From: Flagellimonas sediminis
GTDB taxonomy: Bacteria; Bacteroidota; Bacteroidia; Flavobacteriales; Flavobacteriaceae
Direction of reading: 5' to 3'
DNA length: 64,000 bases
NCBI RefSeq assembly: GCF_010500845.1
Contig: NZ_JAAAMI010000009.1
Span: 62,001 to 126,000 of the forward strand
The translations under genes and the position numbers were made by a program. The notes under the pieces are model-generated. The model did not search any database, was not told the DNA's origin, and saw only the letters and a list, made by a program, of their open reading frames with translations. Below are positions 1 to 8,143 of this stretch, one piece after another. Position 1 is the stretch's first letter; the number at the start of each line of letters is the position of its first letter.

Positions 1-471
1 GGCATGGCAATTTTCAGACAAGGTGACTGCTTCCCCCTCCTCAATATTTTCAAAAAGATTTAGAGCCGCGTCCACATCGTACTGTGTGTAAAGAGGAAGT
101 GCAGGATGATGTTTGCTATAGCCTTCCCTATTGGCCCTCTCGGCTTCTTCTTCATGAATCTTGGCACTGTCCTCTAAAATGATCTTAGCTATTTCCAAAC
201 TGGGGGCCGTTCCTAAAATCTTTCCCGAAAAGCCCTGACGGACCAACAAGGGCAAATATCCGCAATGGTCCAAATGCCCATGGGTCAATAATACCACATC
301 AATATTTGCAACCTGAATGGGCAGGGGTTCCCAATTTTGCAACCTGAGTTCCTTTAATCCTTGAAACATGCCGCAGTCCACCAAGATGTTAATCTGATCC
401 GTTTCCAAATAAAACTTAGATCCTGTAACGGTTCCAGCTCCTCCTAAAAACTGTATCTTAAGTTTGTTCAT
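1..471 (-). CDS. MBL-fold/beta-CASP-type metallohydrolase, N-terminal part
   Basis: The gene begins at the ATG whose complement is at 469-471 and runs off the left edge, so only about 157 N-terminal residues are present. The translation opens with MNKLKIQFLGGAGTVTGSKF, has a DCGMFQG strand and the metal-binding signature LTHGHLDHCGYLPLL, which is the HxHxDH motif of metallo-beta-lactamase folds. The GAGTVTGSK and DCGMFQG combination is typical of the beta-CASP exonuclease/mRNA 3'-processing-like branch, so an RNA or DNA hydrolase is likely. The beta-CASP insert lies outside the window and cannot be checked. It starts 7 bp after the stop of the upstream ATP-cone gene and is probably co-transcribed with it. 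Confidence 0.85.
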   Translation of the reverse strand, partial: MNKLKIQFLGGAGTVTGSKFYLETDQINILVDCGMFQGLKELRLQNWEPLPIQVANIDVVLLTHGHLDHCGYLPLLVRQGFSGKILGTAPSLEIAKIILEDSAKIHEEEAERANREGYSKHHPALPLYTQYDVDAALNLFENIEEGEAVTLSENCHA

Positions 472-478
472 ACCGATC

Positions 479-1321
479 TTACATTACACACAATGATTTC
501 ATCTCGCCCAAAATGCGTTCCTTTCTTCCATTGGATACCCCAAGGTGGTCCAATAAAAAGCTGTCCTGCAACAACTGACGGCAAAGCACTACATCACGTT
601 CCAACAAAAAATCCTTTTCCCGATTGCTGAGTAAAGTAGAAACGGTTATCGGATATAGTCCCAACCTATCAATCCGGTCCTTTAGTCCATCCCCTTCTGG
701 GTAGTCCCAACTTAACAAATACAGACCCATACATTTTCCATATTGAATGGCATCCATGGTAAAACGGGTATTGGTGACCACCCAACCCAACGTGTCTTCA
801 AAATCCTTGTCTTGGTTGGACTCAAGTGGACCTTTAACATCTTGATAACGGGAGTTGATGTACAAGGGAACTTTTACATTGCAATTGAGCCCGTCCTCAC
901 TATGGAATTTGCATTCAATAATGTTCAAGGTGCCATTTTTAATGGCCAGCACATCAATTTCATGGGAAACGCAGGTTCCCTGTAACACCTCGCCTACCTT
1001 GGTACGATACCCGGAATAATGTAAGATCCCACTCAAAAATCGTTCGAACGGAAAACCGGTGGGTCCCAATTCATAAATGGCTTTTTTTAATTTGTATTTG
1101 GAGGCATAGATGGACTTTCTTTTTTTCAAAAGGGCAAAAGCACGATTGTGAATTTCCCTAGTGGTGATGCCCGGGTACAGTTCATCCTGAACCATTTTAA
1201 CGATTTCCTGTACCGTGGTTTCACTTGCACCGCTAAGTCGAAGTGATTTTTGCAACTTATCGATGGAAAACCGAACCTTTTCCCCGGTTGATTTGGTGAT
1301 GTCTATCTTCTTATGTGCCAT
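479..1321 (-). CDS. ATP-cone plus restriction-endonuclease-like (PD-(D/E)XK) protein
   Basis: The 280-residue protein has an N-terminal ATP-cone (about residues 4-90; a KSTGEKVRFSIDKL start, the nucleotide-sensing fold of NrdR and ribonucleotide reductases). A Mrr-like nuclease fold follows (about 90-210), with D123 and E136-C137-K138 (HEIDVLAIKNG then IIECKFH) forming a PD-(D/E)XK site. The C-terminal 70 residues are unassigned. A nucleotide-regulated nuclease is inferred from these parts, but the substrate is unknown. The gene is followed after 7 bp by the MBL/beta-CASP hydrolase, suggesting a nucleic-acid-related operon. No signal peptide or membrane segment is visible, so it should be cytoplasmic. 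Confidence 0.75.
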   Translation of the reverse strand: MAHKKIDITKSTGEKVRFSIDKLQKSLRLSGASETTVQEIVKMVQDELYPGITTREIHNRAFALLKKRKSIYASKYKLKKAIYELGPTGFPFERFLSGILHYSGYRTKVGEVLQGTCVSHEIDVLAIKNGTLNIIECKFHSEDGLNCNVKVPLYINSRYQDVKGPLESNQDKDFEDTLGWVVTNTRFTMDAIQYGKCMGLYLLSWDYPEGDGLKDRIDRLGLYPITVSTLLSNREKDFLLERDVVLCRQLLQDSFLLDHLGVSNGRKERILGEMKSLCVM

Positions 1322-1431
1322 AATACTAAATTAAACAACCTAGAGCTTCTTTTTACTAAACCCAACCGCAAGTTGACCAATATCACTTTGCAAAAAAACC
1401 TAAAAACTTTTTACTTATACCGATTAAATGA

Positions 1432-1476
1432 AATGGGCAACACCTTGCTGAAATCATCAGTTTGGCATTGCCCATT
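1432..1476 (-). terminator. Possible stem-loop terminator
   Basis: A perfect 9-bp inverted repeat, AATGGGCAA (1432-1440) and TTGCCCATT (1468-1476), encloses a 27-nt loop about 60 bp downstream of the stop of the small secreted-protein cluster on the minus strand. There is no clear U-run after it, so this is a weak terminator candidate. Confidence 0.35.
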
Positions 1477-1534
1477 CCTCATTACAAAATGAAAGCTAAA
1501 TGACCTTCATTTTCAAACACCAATCAAAAAACAA

Positions 1535-2062
1535 TCATGATACTTTTAGGATTTTACCTTTTTCATCAGTATACACCCTCATTTTTTTATCGTTTTTGCC
1601 AAGGAGCAGTTTATATCGTTCCTTGGCCTTTTTACCTTCGTAGTGTACCATTTTAAAAGCATCTTTTTCAATGGTCCAACCGGGGTACATTTGCGCTACG
1701 GAATTTCTCACAGGAGCTGGTGGGGTAACGTTTTTAAGATGTTCCACAGAACTCAAAAGCTCGCCCTTATGGTTATATGTGGCTTCCAAATATCTATCGG
1801 CACCTTGGTTTAGGGTCAATTGATAGGTGTCATACCCTGATCCAGGTTTATGGGCGGTATCCACAAAAACTTCCTCATCAATTAATTCCAGCGGGATGGT
1901 GGCATACTCGGTAACAGAAAATCCCGGAAAATCCTTTTCCACTGCTTCCACAATGGCAACAGGTACTTCTTTCTCATTCACTTCAGCCTTAAATAACACT
2001 TCTTGGGCATAGGTTTGGGCCGACAAACCTGTTAAAACTAAGCCCATAATTAAATTTTTCAT
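1535..2062 (-). CDS. Secreted PepSY-like protein
   Basis: A 175-residue protein with a signal peptide (MKNLIMGLVLTGLSAQTYAQ, cleaved after AQA/AYAQ-type residues). It has two similar halves, VAIVEAVEKDFPGFSVTEY and VRNSVAQMYPGWTIEKDAF, followed by strands ending in GELLSS and EKGKILKVS. This is the pattern of the small periplasmic PepSY-like/beta-lactamase-inhibitor-like proteins common in Bacteroidota. The function of these proteins is unknown; binding or inhibition of a partner in the periplasm is only a guess. It is the last gene of a four-gene minus-strand cluster starting at 3563, 40 bp after the HMA-like gene. Confidence 0.7.
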   Translation of the reverse strand: MKNLIMGLVLTGLSAQTYAQEVLFKAEVNEKEVPVAIVEAVEKDFPGFSVTEYATIPLELIDEEVFVDTAHKPGSGYDTYQLTLNQGADRYLEATYNHKGELLSSVEHLKNVTPPAPVRNSVAQMYPGWTIEKDAFKMVHYEGKKAKERYKLLLGKNDKKMRVYTDEKGKILKVS

Positions 2063-2102
2063 GATATAAATTATTTATGTTTTACTTTATTTTTCAGTTA
2101 TT

Positions 2103-2363
2103 TTAGATGGCGAATATTCCCTTGGATAAAATATCAAAACCCAGTTTTCCCACTTCTTTTTGAATGTTTTCCACAGAGACCATTCTATTGGTCCGGACCA
2201 CCAGTTCTTTCGGATATTTTTTGTGGTCGATAGTAACGTCATCAATACCCTTCATTTTCAATAATTGCCTTTTAATCTCGGCCAAATCGTCCATGGTCTC
2301 GGCATTGGTGGTAAAGATTCTGCCACGCGTATCCGGCACTATATTTTTTGATAGAAAACTCAT
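2103..2363 (-). CDS. HMA-like small protein lacking the metal-binding cysteines
   Basis: The 86-residue protein has no signal peptide. The central part, ETMDDLAEIKRQLLKMKGIDDVTID followed by ELVVRTNRMVSVENIQKEVGKLGF, fits the beta-alpha-beta-beta-alpha-beta layout of heavy-metal-associated (HMA) domains, in which one helix precedes GIxxV. The usual CxxC metal site is absent; the protein has no cysteine at all. It may therefore be a protein-interaction relic of the fold and not a metal carrier. It lies 18 bp from the upstream gene and 40 bp from the downstream gene in a cluster with secreted proteins. Confidence 0.65.
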   Translation of the reverse strand: MSFLSKNIVPDTRGRIFTTNAETMDDLAEIKRQLLKMKGIDDVTIDHKKYPKELVVRTNRMVSVENIQKEVGKLGFDILSKGIFAI

Positions 2364-2381
2364 CGCTTGTTGTTTTATAGA

Positions 2382-2873
2382 TTATTCTGCTTTTTGTTCG
2401 ACATAGTTGAAAACTTCTTGTTTTTCCAAGGAGGTAAGCCCTCGATTGAAATCCAACAACCATGCTTCCAATTTTTTTGCTGCAACCTTATCCTGTCCTT
2501 GGTTGGACAAATAGGTGCCATCCTTTTTCTGAACATTGATGGATAGATTGACTCCCGTTTCACTAGTGTTTGGGAACAACAGGGTATTCAAGGTCACAGT
2601 TTCATTATCCAATGGAGGCAACATTACATCTTTTGATACCATTTGAAGGTCTCCCTTTTCATACCCCAGAATTTCCGATTTGCCCCCGTGCTCCAGAATA
2701 TACTGTTGCCAATGGTCCAGTACAAAATCTTCGCCCAAACCAAGGATCTCTGTGGTAAAATTGATTTCATTGGGATAGTAGGGCAATTTTTCCTCGATAA
2801 CGGAATTACTGGCCTGGGCATTTATCATTCCCATGAAGCCCACACAAATTGTATATGTTAACCACGTTTTCAT
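2382..2873 (-). CDS. Secreted protein of unknown function
   Basis: A 163-residue protein with a signal peptide (MKTWLTYTICVGFMGMINAQA, likely cleaved near INAQA). No family is recognised. The mature part is acidic, rich in hydrophobic positions and free of cysteine; a beta-rich middle (LQMVSKDVMLPPLDNETVTL) is followed by a helical, charged tail (QDKVAAKKLEAWLLDF). Its position, 24 bp after a lipoprotein gene and 18 bp before the HMA-like gene, implies a shared transcript and an envelope role. Confidence 0.65.
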   Translation of the reverse strand: MKTWLTYTICVGFMGMINAQASNSVIEEKLPYYPNEINFTTEILGLGEDFVLDHWQQYILEHGGKSEILGYEKGDLQMVSKDVMLPPLDNETVTLNTLLFPNTSETGVNLSINVQKKDGTYLSNQGQDKVAAKKLEAWLLDFNRGLTSLEKQEVFNYVEQKAE

Positions 2874-2897
2874 TTTATCAGGATTTATTCATTTGCA

Positions 2898-3563
2898 CTA
2901 TCTCAAGGGTAGATTCCCTTCCAAAATTTCACTCTCCAAAAAATCGGATGTTTTGGCATTGTGCACTTTTACTTTCTCCAACCATTGTTTGTACTCTTTG
3001 CCCAGTTCAACACCTTCGGCATATAGTTTTTTAGCGGTATCCTTATTATCGGTTTTAAGGTCTTTGTTGAAAGCATCCAAGGCTTCCATATTGTTGGTGA
3101 ACACATCCCTGACCTGATTTTCTTCTTTATTTTTGGTAGATGTGAGCACGTAAAAATCCTCGGTGACCAGATAATTGTGCTTAATGACGAGTTCTGCCTC
3201 CAAAATGGTTTCTCTAAATTCGTTCAATTCCACGGTTCCTCCATTTTTTAAGGTGTTGGCCATCTCATCAAGTTTAAAAACTGCTGAGTCCAGTTGATCT
3301 TTTCCTTTCAAGGTCAAGATTACCCTACCACTTTCATTGATCAATCCTTGCTTTCCCTTTTGGATTTCTTCTGCAGCTTTCAAATTGTCCTTGTTCTGGA
3401 CAGATTGTAGCGCAAGTTCAAAGTGGGCATCGGAAATATTCGGGATTTCCAATTCGGTGGTTTCATCTGCCAAGGCAATTTCCTTATTGTCCTGGTTTTT
3501 GCATGATACTGATAAAAGCATCAGTAAAATCAAGAATGTACTGTTGGTGAACTTTGCTTTCAT
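2898..3563 (-). CDS. Helical lipoprotein of unknown function
   Basis: The ATG at 3563 gives a 221-residue protein with a clean lipoprotein signal (MKAKFTNSTFLILLMLLSVSC, lipobox LSVSC). The longer frame reaching 3644 adds 27 residues without signal character, so the internal start is preferred. The mature part is strongly helical and charged (for example FELALQSVQNKDNLKAAEEIQKG), resembling YfdX-like or four-helix periplasmic proteins, but no family can be assigned with confidence. It heads the four-gene cluster 3563-1535. Confidence 0.65.
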   Translation of the reverse strand: MKAKFTNSTFLILLMLLSVSCKNQDNKEIALADETTELEIPNISDAHFELALQSVQNKDNLKAAEEIQKGKQGLINESGRVILTLKGKDQLDSAVFKLDEMANTLKNGGTVELNEFRETILEAELVIKHNYLVTEDFYVLTSTKNKEENQVRDVFTNNMEALDAFNKDLKTDNKDTAKKLYAEGVELGKEYKQWLEKVKVHNAKTSDFLESEILEGNLPLR

Positions 3564-3652
3564 TGTAGTAACTTTTAGAAATTCGTACTTCATTTTGTCC
3601 ACACAAAGTTCCACAAGCAAATGCTCAAAGCCTAGTATTTTCAAGGGATTGG

Positions 3653-3677
3653 AGTTCGGAATTCAGAAATTCGAACT
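3653..3677 (-). terminator. Imperfect hairpin after the AraC gene
   Basis: AGTTCG (3653-3658) and CGAACT (3672-3677) pair and extend inward through AATT/AATT with one bulged base, leaving a very small loop. The hairpin is about 60 bp after the stop of the AraC-type gene. A run of six T follows it on the plus strand but not on the minus strand, so its role as terminator of the minus-strand gene is uncertain. Confidence 0.3.
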
Positions 3678-3736
3678 TTTTTGACACAACTGTCCATTTA
3701 AATAATCCTTGAAAGCGAAAGGTAAAACCCAATATG

Positions 3737-4882
3737 TTATTCCGGTCTAAGTTTGGCAGGCGTAGTCCCCTCAATTTTCTTAAAGGCAGCGTAAAAAGTG
3801 CTCTTGGAATGAAAGCCGGCCTCCATACCAATCCCTTCTATGGACAGGTTTTTGCATTGGTCGCTGGAGAAAAGTTCTTTGGCGTATTCTACCCTAAAAC
3901 TGTTGATGTAGTTATTAAAATTGGTCCCCAACAAACTGTTTATGGATTGTGAGATACGACGTGGGTGTTCGTGTATTGCTTCGGAAACATCTACAATGGT
4001 AAGGTCTTCCTTGGTAAAACACCTGCTCTTTACCATATGGTCCTGGATGCGGTCCAATACTTGTCTGAATATTTCCTGCTCATCAGGAGTTTTAATGGTT
4101 TTCATGTGTGCAGGGTTTTCCTTTATGATTTTATCTTCATTTTTATCAAGTTCATTTTTGACATTCGAAGGAACATTCAAAATGGAATGATAAACCGGTG
4201 AAACATTCTGTTGAGCAAATCCTTGGTAAGAAATCCAATAGATCAGCACAACGTTCACTACTGAATAAACAAGATAAACCGAACGATCTTCAGTGAGAAA
4301 AGTGAGCAGGAACAATACACTGAACAAAATACTGGCATAGATAAAATAAGTGGACCACTGCAGGCTGCGATGCAAAATCAAACTGTATTGGTTTTCCAGT
4401 TCGGTACGATGGCGAGCAAGCCATCTCAAAGCCAAAATTTGAATGATCAGGGAATACCCCATCCCGAGCAAAAAATAAATTAGCATGGCATTGGAATCCT
4501 TGATCCATGTTTTGATATGCAAAGGCAAAAAGAAAACCACAACCCCGACTATCAACTCCAGGAACCCTGGTATCATGGTCCAATAACTGGGCCTTTCATC
4601 TTCAAGAATTGAAATTTTTTGAAGGTAGATGTAAAACAAGGGATACGCCAAAAAGTGAAAACTCACTGGAAGAAGAATCAAATGGGGCCATTTTTGCAAA
4701 ACACCCAGTTCATGAAAAATGTTCTCCAAAGGTTCCAAGGAAAACAGGATGACAAACAGTCCCAAATACACTACTGTCTTCCGCCTTCTTGAATGGATCA
4801 CAATCAACATGACACCCAGCAGCAACCCCTGCACAAGCCCCAGAGTGTCCAAAAGTGATACTAGGTTGAATGTTTCCTTCAT
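3737..4882 (-). CDS. Membrane-anchored AraC-family regulator
   Basis: A 381-residue protein with about seven hydrophobic segments in the first 240 residues (for example LGLVQGLLLGVMLIVI, LIVGVVVFFLPL and ASILFSVLFLLTFL). A linker and a C-terminal AraC-type double helix-turn-helix (about 275-381) follow, with LTIVDVSEAIHEHPRRISQSIN and IGMEAGFHSKSTFYAAFKK. This 7TM-AraC layout is common in Bacteroidota and suggests direct coupling of a membrane signal to transcription. The ligand and targets are not known. It is divergent from the DJ-1/PfpI gene, which is its most obvious candidate target. Confidence 0.85.
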   Translation of the reverse strand: MKETFNLVSLLDTLGLVQGLLLGVMLIVIHSRRRKTVVYLGLFVILFSLEPLENIFHELGVLQKWPHLILLPVSFHFLAYPLFYIYLQKISILEDERPSYWTMIPGFLELIVGVVVFFLPLHIKTWIKDSNAMLIYFLLGMGYSLIIQILALRWLARHRTELENQYSLILHRSLQWSTYFIYASILFSVLFLLTFLTEDRSVYLVYSVVNVVLIYWISYQGFAQQNVSPVYHSILNVPSNVKNELDKNEDKIIKENPAHMKTIKTPDEQEIFRQVLDRIQDHMVKSRCFTKEDLTIVDVSEAIHEHPRRISQSINSLLGTNFNNYINSFRVEYAKELFSSDQCKNLSIEGIGMEAGFHSKSTFYAAFKKIEGTTPAKLRPE

Positions 4883-4929
4883 GTGTAACGGGTACTGTTA
4901 TAACATTTCGAAGATATGCATTCCATGGT

Positions 4930-4946
4930 GTTGTGCCGCACACAAC
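4930..4946. promoter_or_regulatory. Inverted repeat in divergent AraC/DJ-1 promoter region
   Basis: GTTGTG (4930-4935) and CACAAC (4941-4946) form a perfect 6-bp inverted repeat around CCGCA. It lies 48 bp before the AraC start and about 150 bp before the DJ-1/PfpI start, a position suited to an operator used by either gene. This is position-based inference only. Confidence 0.3.
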
Positions 4947-5095
4947 CAATAACTTTATAAAAGCTCAAAAAGAATGGTATCCACCGATGGATTTAGCATA
5001 ATCTTAGCATGACTTTCAAAAGGAATACTGCAATCCATAAGTATCTTTATAATGCTACAGATAAATTATTTACAAATCCAATAAATATTAAAAAA

Positions 5096-5671
5096 ATGAA
5101 AAAAGTATTGTTCCTTACCGGAGATTTTGCCGAGGACTATGAAACCATGGTCCCCTTTCAAATGCTCTTAATGGTTGGTTATGAAGTACATGCTGTCTGT
5201 CCTGACAAAAAGAAAGGTGATACCATTAAAACGGCCATCCACGATTTTGAAGGCGACCAGACTTATTCCGAAAAGCCAGGTCATAATTTCGCCCTTAACT
5301 ACAGTTTTGCCGATGTAAACCCCACCGATTATGCCGGATTGGTCATTGCCGGAGGGCGTGCCCCAGAATATCTAAGGTTAAATCCAAAAGTTTTGGAGAT
5401 CACCAAACATTTCTTTGATGCAAACAAACCGGTGGCTGCAGTCTGCCATGGCATACAGATCCTTACTGCGGCCGGAGTGGTAAAAGGACGGAAACTGACC
5501 GCCTACCCTGCTGTTGGGCCCGAAGTGACGGTGGCCGGTGGGGAGTTTCAAAGTATTCCCGTGGACGGGGCCTACGTGGACGGTAATTTGGTGACATCCC
5601 CAGCATGGCCAGCACATCCTGTGTTTATTCGGGAATTCTTGAAATTAATGGGCGCCACCATCACGATTTAG
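5096..5671 (+). CDS. DJ-1/PfpI family protein
   Basis: The ATG at 5096 is preferred over the upstream one at 5009 because the protein then opens with the family's first strand, [20 protein letters not shown]. The 191-residue product has the conserved acidic residue (E in DYETMVPF), the GGRAPEYLR loop and the nucleophile elbow [13 protein letters not shown] with the reactive Cys. Members include proteases, glyoxalases, deglycases and chaperones. Length and motifs fit the YhbO/PfpI group, but the activity cannot be assigned. It is monocistronic, with a strong terminator at 5705-5751. Confidence 0.85.
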   Translation: MKKVLFLTGDFAEDYETMVPFQMLLMVGYEVHAVCPDKKKGDTIKTAIHDFEGDQTYSEKPGHNFALNYSFADVNPTDYAGLVIAGGRAPEYLRLNPKVLEITKHFFDANKPVAAVCHGIQILTAAGVVKGRKLTAYPAVGPEVTVAGGEFQSIPVDGAYVDGNLVTSPAWPAHPVFIREFLKLMGATITI

Positions 5672-5704
5672 TTTGAAAAGGGTTTCGATGCCCACAAAAC
5701 ATTT

Positions 5705-5751
5705 AAAAGGACAAGACCCGATCAGAACAAAAGGTTTTGTCCTTTTCTTTT
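5705..5751 (+). terminator. Rho-independent terminator of the DJ-1/PfpI gene
   Basis: AAAAGGACAA (5705-5714) pairs perfectly with TTGTCCTTTT (5737-5746), followed by CTTTT. It lies 34 bp after the stop codon, a standard intrinsic terminator position. Confidence 0.75.
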
Positions 5752-5802
5752 ATGGTTGGGGTCATTGGCCCTCAAAATTTATCGCTAAATTGAAAAGTAA
5801 TA

Positions 5803-5819
5803 TATGTAGTTCCTACATT
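5803..5819 (+). promoter_or_regulatory. Candidate ModE-type operator before the ModE-like gene
   Basis: TATGTA (5803-5808), a 5-bp spacer and TACATT (5814-5819) form an inverted repeat about 35 bp before the start of the ModE-like gene; a smaller core ATGTAG-TTC-CTACAT is perfect. The arms match those of the repeat at 14619-14636 in front of the molybdenum cofactor operon (TATGTA-N6-TACATA). Autoregulation is inferred from position and from the match between the two sites. Confidence 0.5.
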
Positions 5820-5853
5820 ACATATGTTGGAGTTTTACTATTGAAGAACAATT

Positions 5854-6201
5854 ATGGAGGTACACAAAGAACTTCGAATGCGATGTTGGATCGACATCGA
5901 TGGGGAAAAGTTTTTCGGGCCGGGGCGTGCCCAATTGTTGGCCCATATAGACCGGCAAGGTTCCATCAGCAAAGCTGCCAAAGCTATGGGCATGTCCTAT
6001 AAAAAGGCCTGGTCCATGGTGGATGATATGAACCAAAAGGGGCAAGAACCCTATGTAATACTCCACAAAGGTGGAAACAAAGGAGGTGGTGCCGCACTAA
6101 CGGAAACCGGAAAAACAATTCTAACAGCCTTTAATGAATTGATGGAAAATTTGAATGAAGCCCTTCGGGACGGAGAGGAAAAAATCCTTCGTTTGGTTTG
6201 A
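5854..6201 (+). CDS. ModE-like winged-helix regulator without molybdate-binding domain
   Basis: The 115-residue protein has the ModE N-terminal winged helix: WIDIDGEKFFGPGRAQLLAHI, then GSISKAAKAMGMSYKKAWSMVDDMN (recognition helix SYKKAW) and a GGGAALTETGKTIL wing. E. coli ModE is about 260 residues, with two TOBE/Mop domains that bind molybdate; these are absent here, so molybdate is either sensed by another protein or not sensed. The gene converges on the end of the molybdenum cofactor operon (stop codons 19 bp apart), which strongly suggests it regulates that operon. DNA-binding family is clear; ligand response is open. Confidence 0.85.
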   Translation: MEVHKELRMRCWIDIDGEKFFGPGRAQLLAHIDRQGSISKAAKAMGMSYKKAWSMVDDMNQKGQEPYVILHKGGNKGGGAALTETGKTILTAFNELMENLNEALRDGEEKILRLV

Positions 6202-6219
6202 CCCAAACAGGTCCCAACC

Positions 6220-6975
6220 TTAAATTTTGACACCAAAACCATGTAGCAAAATCAACCTTAGACCTACATAGAGTACCAAAATACTGGTAAGAATTCCCAA
6301 AAACTTGAGATTGAACTTTCGGTTAGAGAGGTATGACCCTAAACTTCCTCCCAACACCACAGCCACTACAAGCTGAAGCATGAGACTCTGGTTCAACCTA
6401 AAGGTTCCCGCCACGTGTAACCCGACCAAACCCGAAAGGGAATTGACCAGAATAAACACTGATGCCAAAGAGGCCACAACCCGGGGATTGGCCCATTTCA
6501 ATAGGTTCAAAACCGGGGAAAGGAAGATACCTCCTCCTATTCCCGATATTCCAGACAAAAGTCCAATACTCCCTCCCAGCAACAGCTTTTTGGTGTTGTT
6601 GAATTCCTTGGATTCCAACTTTTGTTTCACGAATCGCAACAACATGAAAATTCCTGCCAAGATCAGGGCACTTCCCAAAATCAGAAAGAAAGCCTTTTGC
6701 GAAAGTCTAACCTGGGTGCCCACATAGGCAAAGGGAATGCTTAGTACCAAAAACGGCCAGAACATCTTAAAACTGAACACTCGGTTCCGAATGAACACAA
6801 ATGTCCCGATTGTGACCACACAAATATTTAGGATGAGTGCCGTGGAACGGATTTCGTAGAAATCGGTAAGGAACAGACTAAGAATGGCCAAATAGCTAGA
6901 CCCACCTCCAAATCCCACAGAGCTATAGAACAAGGCTATCAAAAAGAAAACTATGGGCAAGTATTCTATAGGCAT
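6220..6975 (-). CDS. TauE/SafE-family membrane permease
   Basis: The 251-residue protein has about eight hydrophobic segments and the family's repeated glycine-rich motifs, SSVGFGGGSSYLA near residue 20 and GLLSGISGIGGGIFLSPVL near 145. TauE/SafE proteins export sulfite or sulfonates or move other sulfur compounds and anions. It is the last gene of the molybdenum cofactor operon, 1 bp after moeA, so a role in anion or sulfur handling linked to cofactor sulfuration or to the target enzyme is plausible but unproven. Confidence 0.85.
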   Translation of the reverse strand: MPIEYLPIVFFLIALFYSSVGFGGGSSYLAILSLFLTDFYEIRSTALILNICVVTIGTFVFIRNRVFSFKMFWPFLVLSIPFAYVGTQVRLSQKAFFLILGSALILAGIFMLLRFVKQKLESKEFNNTKKLLLGGSIGLLSGISGIGGGIFLSPVLNLLKWANPRVVASLASVFILVNSLSGLVGLHVAGTFRLNQSLMLQLVVAVVLGGSLGSYLSNRKFNLKFLGILTSILVLYVGLRLILLHGFGVKI

Positions 6976-6976
6976 G

Positions 6977-8143
6977 TCAGGAAATGAGTTTGCATTTGAT
7001 CAGGTCTCCTTTTTTGAATTTTTCACCCAATTCAACAAACGCCAAGGCATTGCCCAAAGCCATCGACTGGATCATGGACGAACCTTGTCCATCTAAAATC
7101 TGTGCTCCATCAGAAGTCACTCGAGCCTTTAAAAAGGAAGGCCGATCAAAACGGTTTTCATAGTCATGCCTCAGTGGAAACCTATACCAAGGCAGTCCCA
7201 AATCTGTATGCCCGCTCCATTTTTGTAGCAAGGGCAACACATATATGAAAAAACAAGTCAACGATGAGGCCGGATTACCGGGCAAAGCAAACGCAAACTG
7301 ATTCCCTTTTCGACCAAAATACAAAGGTTTACCCGGTTTTTGGAAGACTTTATAGAACAGTTCCTGCACTCCATTTTCCTCCAACGCCTGTTTTACAAAA
7401 TCATAATCACCTACCGAAATTCCCCCGGAAACAATTAAAACGTCACAGGTTTCCATGGATTTTTGGATACTTTTTTTAGTCTCCTCAAAATCATCCTTAA
7501 CCTGTAGCTGTTGGGCACATTGAAACCCGAACTGTTCCAAGGCCCCTGCAATCGCAAAACTATTGGATTCATAAATTTGGCCTTCCTTCTTCGGTTGACC
7601 GGGTTTCACCAATTCATTTCCTGTGGTGATCATGTGAATCCTCGGTTTGGAAATCACTTTCACTATGTCCAATCCCAAACTTCCGATCAATCCTAAAGAA
7701 GAAGGATTCAGCACATGGCCTTTTTGAAGCACCAATTGTCCTTTTTGGAGTTCGGCCCCTTTTTTACGGATGCTTTGCCCTGCCTTTGGCATTTCATCCA
7801 AAAAAAGATGGTTTCCCTGCACCTTGGTTTTTTCCTGCATCATCACTGCAGAGGCACTGGCAGGAACCTTTGCCCCAGTAAAAATTCGGACCGCCTCACC
7901 GTCTTTTAGCGCTGTCTCCTTGGTATCTCCCGCGGCAACTTCCCCTACAATTTCATATTCTAAATAAAGCCCACAAAGGGCATACCCATCCATGGCCGAA
8001 TTGTCAAAAGAAGGCATATCAAAAGGAGCCACAATGTCTTCGGAAAGGGCAAGGCCCAAAACTTCCTGAAGCGGTTTGGTTTCCACTTTTGAAGTTGTTT
8101 CTTGACTTTTAATGCTATTTAGGGCTTCTTCTATGGTTACCAT
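6977..8143 (-). CDS. moeA: Molybdopterin molybdenumtransferase MoeA
   Basis: A 388-residue cytoplasmic protein, near the usual length of about 400. It inserts molybdate into adenylylated molybdopterin. Visible motifs are PSFDNSAMDGYAL in the N-terminal domain, then the MogA-like domain with MITTGNELVKPG, VSGGISVGDYDF and FALPGNPASS, and a C-terminal beta domain. The start overlaps the moaA stop by one base, so translation is probably coupled. The adenylyl-transfer partner is supplied by the MogA half of the moaCB fusion gene in the same operon. Confidence 0.95.
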   Translation of the reverse strand: MVTIEEALNSIKSQETTSKVETKPLQEVLGLALSEDIVAPFDMPSFDNSAMDGYALCGLYLEYEIVGEVAAGDTKETALKDGEAVRIFTGAKVPASASAVMMQEKTKVQGNHLFLDEMPKAGQSIRKKGAELQKGQLVLQKGHVLNPSSLGLIGSLGLDIVKVISKPRIHMITTGNELVKPGQPKKEGQIYESNSFAIAGALEQFGFQCAQQLQVKDDFEETKKSIQKSMETCDVLIVSGGISVGDYDFVKQALEENGVQELFYKVFQKPGKPLYFGRKGNQFAFALPGNPASSLTCFFIYVLPLLQKWSGHTDLGLPWYRFPLRHDYENRFDRPSFLKARVTSDGAQILDGQGSSMIQSMALGNALAFVELGEKFKKGDLIKCKLIS

